From Acetobacteraceae bacterium (GTDB lineage Bacteria > Pseudomonadota > Alphaproteobacteria > Acetobacterales > Acetobacteraceae), in NCBI GenBank assembly GCA_025356735.1, contig JANXRT010000086.1, forward strand, positions 1 to 7,189: a stretch of DNA of 7,189 bases, written 5' to 3'. Every line of letters starts with the position of its first letter. The stretch's first letter is position 1. A model generated the notes under the pieces. It was not told the DNA's origin and searched no databases. It worked only from the letters and a program-made list of their open reading frames with translations. A program made the position numbers and the translations under genes. Shown one piece after another: positions 1 to 6,200 of the stretch.

Positions 1-127
1 CCGGCACCGTCGAGTGCGGCCGGGGCAGCCGGTCGTTGAGCAGCGCCTGGATCACGAACACGTCGCCCGGCGCGTTGACGCCGTCCCGGCCGACCGATTT
101 CAGGATCGGCGGGGCGATCCGCCCCAT
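1..127 (-). CDS. Partial gene (5' end only): putative T6SS-associated peptidoglycan-binding-like protein
   Basis: Only the N-terminal ~42 residues lie in the window; the gene runs off the left edge. The reading from ATG at 127 begins MGRIAPPILKSVGRDG and continues VNAPGDVFVIQALLNDRL. The pattern SVGRxGxN-x2-xDV-x-x-IQALLN resembles the short head found at the start of proteins with a peptidoglycan-binding-like module, several of them T6SS-associated amidases or muramidases (family recollection, not a search). The start is uncertain. The frame stays open upstream, GTG codons at 148 and 145 and a TTG at 169 are alternatives, and none has a clear Shine-Dalgarno. ATG 127 is preferred because the recognisable motif begins just after it. 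The gene is divergent from tssM and separated from it by about 206 bp. The catalytic domain, if there is one, lies outside the window, so effector, adaptor or structural roles cannot be told apart. Confidence 0.45.
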   Translation of the reverse strand, partial: MGRIAPPILKSVGRDGVNAPGDVFVIQALLNDRLPRPHSTVP

Positions 128-333
128 CTCATCGACGCTCAGCACCACCGCGGAGGGAACCAGTGCCAAACTCGTCTCGATCCGCGATGGAAAAGGGTGG
201 ATGCAAAAAGGTTGCGGGCGCACAGTATCACTAGGCCACCCGCGCGCAGAAGGACTATCGTTGCACGCGACACCGCATTCTCGTGCGGTGAATTTCAGGG
301 CATCCGTGCAAGGCGCATCGTGAAAACGTCGAA
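128..333. promoter_or_regulatory. Divergent intergenic region upstream of tssM
   Basis: This stretch separates the leftward partial gene from tssM and must carry both promoters if they are transcribed from here. It is less GC-rich than the flanking genes, with A-rich patches around 190-210 and 321-334. I found no convincing sigma-70 pair. On the plus strand the best -35-like hexamer is ttgcac at 261-266, but the sequence 17 bp downstream is a poor -10. On the minus strand a GATACT -10-like box around 224-229 has only a weak -35. I looked for a sigma-54 -24/-12 element and did not find correct spacing. The small open frame across 14-337 (plus) lacks coding character and is not called. The most distinct element is the hairpin at 271-290. 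Confidence 0.4.
271..290. repeat. Perfect inverted repeat (7-bp arms, 6-nt loop) upstream of tssM
   Basis: The arms CACCGCA (271-277) and TGCGGTG (284-290) are exact reverse complements around the loop TTCTCG. The centre lies about 55 bp upstream of the tssM ATG. It could be an operator half-site pair or a hairpin in the 5' leader. No U-tract follows, so it is not a terminator on the plus strand. In a GC-rich background a 7-bp perfect stem can arise by chance. Confidence 0.35.
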
Positions 334-3072
334 ATGAGCGGACCCCGGCTGGCGCGATGGTTGTTCTCCGCGGCCGGCGTCGCGCTGCTCGGCGCGCTGG
401 CCTGGCTGTTCGGCCCGGCGCTGGACTTCCTTGAACCTCCCATCACCCGCGCCGCCCTTGTTGCCGCGCTGCTGGTTGCCTGGGCCGCCGCCAATGCCGG
501 CATCGACTGGCGCCAACGCCGCCGGGAAACCGCGCTCACCGCCGGCATCACCGCAAGCGCCGACATGGCGGCCGAAACCGCCGCACTCCGCCAGAAACTC
601 GCCGAGGCGCTGGCGGTGCTGCGGAAGGCCAGGGGTGCCCGTGGCAGCGTCTATGAGCAGCCCTGGTACCTGCTGATCGGCCCGCCCGGCGCCGGCAAGA
701 CCACGGCGCTGATAAACGCCGGGCTGCACTTCCCGCTCGCCGCCGAGATGGGTTCGGCGACCGTCGCCGGCGTCGGCGGCACCCGCCTGTGCGACTGGTG
801 GTTCACCGACGACGCCGTGCTGATCGACACCGCCGGCCGCTACACCACCCAGGATTCCGACCAGGCGGTCGATCGCGCCGGCTGGGAAGGCTTTCTGGAC
901 ACCCTGAAACGCACCCGACCGCGCCAACCGGTCAACGGCGTCATCGTCGCCATCGCCATCTCCGACATCCTGGCCGCCACACCGGAAAAGCTCGCCGCCC
1001 ACGCCACCGCCATCCGTCGCCGCGTGCGCGAGGTATCGGACCGGCTCGGCCTGCGCGTGCCGGTGTATGCCATGCTGACCAAGGCCGATCTTCTGGCCGG
1101 CTTCACCGAGTTCTTTGATGACCTTGACCGTGAAAGCCGAGGCCAGGTCTGGGGCACCACCTTCGCCACCACCCAAACCGAAGTGGGACCCGTCGCCCAG
1201 TTCACCGCCGGGTTTACTTCCCTGCTCACCCGCCTCGACGACCGGCTGATCAATCGCCTCCAGGCCGAGCGCAGTCCCGCCCGGCGCGCGCTAATCGCCG
1301 GCTTCCCGGCCCAGGTCGCCACCCTGGAAAAGCCAGTTTCCGACTTCCTGCAGGCAGCCTTCGGCGGCTCGAAGCTCGATCCCGCGCCGTTCCTGCGCGG
1401 CGTCTATCTGACCTCCGGCACACAGGAGGGCACCCCGATCGACCGCCTCACCGGCGCCCTGTCGCGGATGTTCGGCGTCGATCAGCGCCGTGCGCCGAGC
1501 CTGCGCCCGGAGCAGGGCCGCAGCTACTTCCTGTCGCGGCTGCTGCGCGACGTGGTGTTCAACGAGGCGATGCTGGTCGCGAGCTCCCCCCAGGCCACGC
1601 GCCGCCGCCTTCTGCTGCGCGCCGCCGCCTTCGCCGGCATCGCCACGATCACGCTTGGCGCCAGCGCCGCGCTGTGGCAGGCCCGCACCGACGGCCAGCG
1701 ATCCATCAACGCCGCAACCAGGAAAGCCGCCGACTACGAACGCGCCGAGGCGGCCCTGGCAGCCCGGCCGCCCGGCCTCGATCCGGTATCCAGCGCCGAC
1801 CTGCCGGCGCTGCTCGCCATGCTGGACCCATCCAGGAACCTGTCCGTGGCCGATGCCGGGAAAGCAACCTGGACTGGCCTCGATCTCTCCCAGACGGAAA
1901 AGACAACCGCCGCCGGCGCGCTCGCCTACAGCCACGCGCTCGGCCGGACTCTGCTGCCGCGCCTGGTCTGGCGGCTGGAGAACCAGATGCGCGCCGGCAT
2001 CGACCGGCCGGAATTCCTCTATGAGGCGATGCGCGTCTATCTGATGCTGGGCAACCTCGGCCCGCTCGACCGCGGCTTCGTCCATGCCTGGATGGCGATC
2101 GACTGGCAATCCGCCTACCCTGGTGCCACCTTTGCCGAGCCGCGCGAAAGCCTGCTGCGCCATCTCGACGCGATGCTGGCCGAGCCGCTGCCCCAAGTCC
2201 CGCTCGACGGCGATCTGGTGGCCCGCGCGCGCGAAACCTTCGACCGCGTGCCGCTCGCTGTCCGCGTCTATGCCCGCATCCGCGATTCCGCGCCCGCCCG
2301 GCGCCTGCCGTCCTGGAAGCCGCGCGATCCGCTCGGCGCCGCCGGCTCTACCATCTTCGTGCGCGCCTCCGGCAAGCCGCTCGATGACGGCATTCCCGGC
2401 TTCTACACGCCCGAGGGCTTTCACCTCGTGCTGCTGCACTCGCTCGGCGACGTGATCAAGACCGTCGCGGCGGAGAACTGGGTGCAAGGCCAGATCGTCC
2501 CGTTCGACACCACCGGCCCGGCCATGGAAGCGACCGAGCACGACGTGGTTGCGCTGTACGAGGCCGACTTCGCCCGAAACTGGGACGCCATGCTGGCCGA
2601 CCTCAACATCCTCGAGATGCGCAGCGTGCCCCAGGCCGCCCAGGACCTGTTCATCCTCGGCTCCAGCCAGTCGCCGCTGCGCGGCCTGCTGGCATCGATC
2701 GCCCGCCAGCTCACCCTCTCGGTGCCGCCGACAGGCGCCGCCCAGCCGGCCGACGACGCCGGCAACCGCCTGCGCTCGCTGCTCGGCGCCCAGGCAGCCG
2801 AGCCCGCATCCGCCCTGCCGGGCTCGGCGATCGACGCGCGCTACAAGCCGATCCGCGACCTGGTGGGCTCGGGCGCCGGCGCGCCGATCGACCTCGTGCT
2901 GAAATCCCTGACCGACCTGCAGCAGCTCCTGGCCAAGACCGCCGCCGCCGCAGGCACCGCCACTCCCGCAAGCGGCACGGACCCGGCGCTGGCAATCCGC
3001 GCCGAGGCGCAGCGTCAGCCCCAACCTTTGGCCAGGTGGCTGACCAGCATGTCCGGCGCCGCCCGCAAGTAG
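334..3072 (+). CDS. tssM: Type VI secretion system membrane protein TssM/IcmF, lacking the usual C-terminal domain
   Basis: TssM is the large inner-membrane protein that, with TssL and usually TssJ, forms the T6SS trans-envelope complex anchoring the baseplate. The 912 residues show N-terminal hydrophobic segments (~10-27 and ~39-53) and a cytoplasmic P-loop domain. That domain has Walker A GPPGAGKT (116-123), the GGTRLCDWWFTD block (148-159), DTAGRYTTQDSD (165-176) and TKAD (249-252). The family blocks FLRGVYLTSGTQEGTPIDRL (353-372) and SYFLSRLLRDVVFNEA (397-412) follow, then a third membrane segment (~428-448). The periplasmic IcmF-related region includes IPGFYTPEGFH (687-697) and LYEADFARNWDAML (741-754). 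The reading ends at SMSGAARK and TAG. Family members are usually about 1,100-1,200 residues and continue into an IcmF C-terminal domain. The ~200-300 residues after this point, including the RYPF and DFxxxFxPxG-type motifs, are absent in all frames downstream. ATG 334 is the only in-frame start after the stop at 289; no strong Shine-Dalgarno precedes it. It stands alone here, with no tssL or tssA beside it. Confidence 0.93.
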   Translation: MSGPRLARWLFSAAGVALLGALAWLFGPALDFLEPPITRAALVAALLVAWAAANAGIDWRQRRRETALTAGITASADMAAETAALRQKLAEALAVLRKARGARGSVYEQPWYLLIGPPGAGKTTALINAGLHFPLAAEMGSATVAGVGGTRLCDWWFTDDAVLIDTAGRYTTQDSDQAVDRAGWEGFLDTLKRTRPRQPVNGVIVAIAISDILAATPEKLAAHATAIRRRVREVSDRLGLRVPVYAMLTKADLLAGFTEFFDDLDRESRGQVWGTTFATTQTEVGPVAQFTAGFTSLLTRLDDRLINRLQAERSPARRALIAGFPAQVATLEKPVSDFLQAAFGGSKLDPAPFLRGVYLTSGTQEGTPIDRLTGALSRMFGVDQRRAPSLRPEQGRSYFLSRLLRDVVFNEAMLVASSPQATRRRLLLRAAAFAGIATITLGASAALWQARTDGQRSINAATRKAADYERAEAALAARPPGLDPVSSADLPALLAMLDPSRNLSVADAGKATWTGLDLSQTEKTTAAGALAYSHALGRTLLPRLVWRLENQMRAGIDRPEFLYEAMRVYLMLGNLGPLDRGFVHAWMAIDWQSAYPGATFAEPRESLLRHLDAMLAEPLPQVPLDGDLVARARETFDRVPLAVRVYARIRDSAPARRLPSWKPRDPLGAAGSTIFVRASGKPLDDGIPGFYTPEGFHLVLLHSLGDVIKTVAAENWVQGQIVPFDTTGPAMEATEHDVVALYEADFARNWDAMLADLNILEMRSVPQAAQDLFILGSSQSPLRGLLASIARQLTLSVPPTGAAQPADDAGNRLRSLLGAQAAEPASALPGSAIDARYKPIRDLVGSGAGAPIDLVLKSLTDLQQLLAKTAAAAGTATPASGTDPALAIRAEAQRQPQPLARWLTSMSGAARK

Positions 3073-3111
3073 CGCCGCAGGCAGAAGAAGCTTGGGCTCT
3101 GCCCAAACCCG

Positions 3112-3133
3112 CAAAAGGGCCGTCGCCCTTTTG
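3112..3133. terminator. Candidate bidirectional intrinsic terminator
   Basis: A perfect 9-bp stem, CAAAAGGGC (3112-3120) and GCCCTTTTG (3125-3133), encloses the tetraloop CGTC. Because the stem itself carries A4/T4 at its ends, either strand yields a GC-rich upper stem with T's on its 3' side. It lies 40 bp after the tssM stop and 68 bp past the stop of the convergent gene. The T tract is short (four T's within the stem), so it may be an imperfect terminator or simply part of the surrounding repeat element. Confidence 0.55.
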
Positions 3134-3159
3134 AAACCCTACACTTAAAAGGATGCGCA

Positions 3160-3175
3160 CCGGGGCGCTCCCCGG
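3160..3175. repeat. Small GC hairpin inside the intergenic element
   Basis: The arms CCGGGG (3160-3165) and CCCCGG (3170-3175) pair perfectly around the tetraloop CGCT. No T tract follows on the plus strand. On the minus strand it lies just past the end of the Hint-protein gene and could add to termination of that transcript, or it may only be an internal stem of the repeat element. Confidence 0.5.
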
Positions 3176-3200
3176 CGGGGTTTGGGGCAGAGCCCCATGC

Positions 3201-6200
3201 TTACGCCTGATAATACATCTCACCAGCAACCTTAACCTCAACCCGCCGCGTCCCAGCCGGCAAATTCAGAATGGCCGCGCCGTCCGTCCACCGGCCGGTG
3301 CCCTCCGCCTGCCACCAGCCCTGCTCCAGCTCCGGATGATCGACTGGAATCTCCACTCGTGCCGCGCCGTCGCCAACAACGATGCGCTCCACCCGCACGC
3401 CAAGCCGGCGGCGGTCGTCGAGCCAGGGCCGAGCATCCTGCGGGCGCGCCGAGCGGGAAACGAGGCGCGCCGTCCGTGCCTCCCGCCCCAGCAGGAAGCC
3501 ATGCCAGCCATCGCGCACGAAGATCGGGCGGCGGGTCTCGCCGTCGGCCTCAAGCCGCAAATCCGCATCCGTGGTCGTGACCGGCTTGACGGCAACGAAT
3601 CCCAGCGCCGTGCCGCGTTCGTGCAGCCGCCGCCAGATTGGCTCGACGGTCGCGGGATCAACCGCGAGGCGCGCGCAGGAGTCGGTTTTCCAGCCCGCAG
3701 GCTCCGACGCCTCGTCCATTGTATTATCGAACCGGCCGCGGTTGCCGGTATCGAGGTAGCTCTCCGTCGCCAGCCCTTCGGACAGCAGCACGGCGTGGCG
3801 GTCGAGCTCGACATGGAAATAGGTGATCTCGGAAAAACCCGTGTCGCGCGCGATGCTGCCGCCATTGACCAGCAGCCGCGTCGGGATCAGCACGCCGTCG
3901 GTGAACACGCAGTGCTCGGGCGACAGCCACAGGTCGCGATGCGGCACGTTGCCGCCGAACGCGTGCTTTCGGATGCGGATCGGCTGGGCCAGTTCCGGCG
4001 TCGGATGGCGCGCGAGATCGACCTGGCGCCGTCCGATCCAGACAACCGGGCGCGATGTCGCCGCGCCAAGCGTGAGCACGTGATCGCCGGGCCGCAGCAC
4101 CTCGACCGCGACCTCGCCGTCCGGCGTCGCGATCCGGGTGCCGGCGGCGAAGCAGACGACGCTCAGCAGGAATTGGCCCTGCAGCAACCCGCCGGCGCCG
4201 AGCAGGGCGGTGTCGCCGGCCGCCTGCGCCGCGGTGACGCTCAGCACCGGGGTGCCACCGTCGATCAGCTTCACCGTGGTGAGATCGCCGTGTTCCGCCA
4301 GGTATTCAAGCTGGTCGATGTATCGGCTGACATCGTAGCTGTAGGCGGCGACGTTGACCGGGCCCGACAGGTGGGCGAGCACGCCGTTCTGCTCCTCGGC
4401 GATGGCGGCCAGGGTGCCGGGGTCGGCCAGGCCGGCGATGTGCAGGGTCCACGGGCCGGCGATCGGATCGAGCGTGTCGTTGCGCATGTTGTAGTTGAGC
4501 TGATAGCTCGCCAGCGTGATGACCGGCGTGCCGGCATCGGTCAGCACCACCGGATAAGGGTTGAAATCCTGCGCGCCGAACGCGTCGGCGCCCGCCATGA
4601 TGGTGGCGGCGCCGATCACCAGGCGCGGCGCGGCGTCGGTGTAGGTCAGCCGGCCGAGCTGCCCGGCGGCAGCCAGCGCCTGGATCTGCGGCAGGTTGGC
4701 CAGGATGTTGGCGACGCTGTCCTGAACCGTGAAGTTGGTGAACCGCGCATCCAGCACCGGGTTCGGCAGGTCGGCGGCGAGGATCAGCTGCGACAGCAGG
4801 TAAGGCGTGTTGGCCAGCGCCAGCACCGGCGCGTAGGTCGTGGCCTGCGCCGCGGTCAGGCTGAAATACGGAACCCCTCCACGCGTATCGATCGAGCCGA
4901 TCTTGCCCGCGGCGGCAAGGGTCAGAAGCTGCGGCATCAACGCCGTGAAGTTCGGCGGAACGTCGCGCAGCACCAGCGAACCGGCGGCAAGCTTGCCGAT
5001 GATCGCATTGCCGCCGTTGGCCAGCGTCGCCGCCCGGAAAGGGGCGGATCGCCCCGTTGATCGTCACGCTGAACGGCGTCGTGATGCGCCCGAGCAGCGT
5101 GTCGATGTTGGCCGCGACTTGCCAGTTCTGCAGCGTCAGCGTCGGCGTGCCGGCATCTGTGAGCGTGATGGAGTAGTTGCTGCCGGTCGCCAGGAACAAG
5201 TCGGCGTTGGCGGCCAGCATGGCGGCCGATAGGCTGAAATTCGCTGCCCCGATGATCGTGACGGCCAGCTTGCCGGCGGCGGCGAGCGGCTCCAGCGCCG
5301 CCAGGTTGGCCAGGATGTTGGCCGCGGAATCGACGACGTTGAGTGCCTGGAACACGCCCGACGGCACCGGAGTCGTTGCCGCCGCCGCAGCGGTCACGCT
5401 TTCGGACAGGATATACGGGCTGGCGATCATGGCCAGCACGGCGCCCGCGCCGGCCGCCTGCGCGGCGGTCAGCGTCCAGCGTGGAAAGCCGTCGATGAGG
5501 CGGATCGGCCCAAGGTTACCGGCGGCGGCAAGCGCCTCCAGGGCGGCCAGAAAGGGCGTCAGGTTGGCGGAGTAGTCGGCGATCGCAACGGCCGCTGCCA
5601 GATGGGTGTCGGATGCGATCGCCGGCGCCGCGACCGCCCCGATCGCGCCCACCACACCATAGGTGAAGGCGTCGGAGATGTGGGACAGCACGGCATGGGT
5701 GGCGGAGGTGATCGACCAACCCGGCAAGGCAAGCGGCACGCCCGGATCGGTCAGGGTGATCGTGTAAGGGGTGTTTATCTTCGCCAGCGCGGAGAGGCTT
5801 TGGGCAACCTGGACCGAATTCAGCGACAGCGCGGGCGTGCCTACATCGTTCAACGTCACCCCGCCAAGCGTGCCGGCCTCCGCCGATTCCTCAAACGACA
5901 CGATCTGCGACACGAAGGTGGCGGCGGCTATGGCCTTGTCGGCCTTGACGGTGGCGCCGATGGTGTGGGGGGACGCGATCTTCGCCAGGGCATCCGGGTT
6001 GGCGGCGGCGGTTGCCGCGGTGATGTTGAGAACCGGCACGCCGCCGTCGAGCAGGTCGATCGCGATGAGCTTTCCCGCCACCGTCAGCGTCTGCACCGCC
6101 GCCAGGTTGGCGACTAGGCCGCCGCTGTTGTCGGCCACGCGAACCGCGGTCAGGCTGGCCAGGACCCGGTTGTTCTCGCTCACGATGTTGGTCGCGGCGA

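Larger units (their letters stand above)
3094..3195. repeat. Long nested inverted-repeat element (REP/MITE-like)
   Basis: The left arm GGGCTCTGCCCAAACCC (3094-3110) and the right arm GGGTTTGGGGCAGAGCCC (3178-3195) are reverse complements except for one extra G on the right. Each arm contains its own small palindrome, GGGC-TCT-GCCC on the left and GGGGC-AGA-GCCCC on the right. Between them sit the hairpins 3112-3133 and 3160-3175. Similar GGGGTTTGGGGCAGAGCCCC-type intergenic sequences recur in Acetobacteraceae genomes (recollection, not a search). This makes a dispersed, probably non-autonomous repeat the likely identity. No target-site duplication was evident. Confidence 0.65.
3073..3200. other. 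Intergenic region between convergent tssM and the Hint-protein gene
   Basis: Both flanking genes end here, on opposite strands, so a transcription stop is needed in each direction. The region contains no open frame with coding character. Nearly all of it is inverted-repeat structure: outer arms at 3094-3110 and 3178-3195, an inner 9-bp hairpin at 3112-3133, and a second hairpin at 3160-3175. The segment 3134-3150 between the hairpins is AT-richer (aaaccctacacttaaaa). Confidence 0.8.

Noticed and set aside
14..337. 107-codon plus-strand open frame across the left intergenic region
   Set aside because: It is antisense to the partial minus-strand gene, has no coding character (many R, H, P, D in no pattern), and ends inside the tssM start.
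295..1176. 293-codon minus-strand open frame at the 5' end of tssM
   Set aside because: It overlaps the Walker A region of tssM in antisense and shows no family features.
1291..3114. Long open frame on the minus strand (607 codons) opposite tssM
   Set aside because: It is antisense to a clearly conserved TssM; its translation is G/A/R/Q/H-rich with no recognisable domain, as expected for the shadow of a high-GC gene.
3376..3728. C-terminal tail after the Hint domain, considered as a polymorphic-toxin domain
   Set aside because: It resembles the tail that commonly follows Hint_2 in Acetobacteraceae proteins (DARPWLDDRRRLGV, GWW, RWTDG), shows no nuclease or deaminase motifs, and no small immunity gene follows.
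4971..4973. GTG as start of a separate Hint gene
   Set aside because: The same frame reads sensibly upstream to the GGGG run, there is no ribosome-binding site before the GTG, and the repeat module is already under way.
4985..4998. 14-bp perfect palindrome CGGCAAGCTTGCCG
   Set aside because: It lies inside the coding sequence and encodes the common GKLAA repeat motif; it is explained by codon use.
4306..5037. Continuation of the upstream repeat frame past the frameshift
   Set aside because: From 5037 leftward this frame reads as R/A/H/P/G-rich nonsense, while the +1 frame continues the repeat; it is not real coding sequence.
3153..5060. Long open frame on the plus strand (635 codons) opposite the Hint gene
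   Set aside because: Its product is R/G/Q/H-rich without motifs, and the opposite strand encodes an unmistakable Hint domain and repeats.
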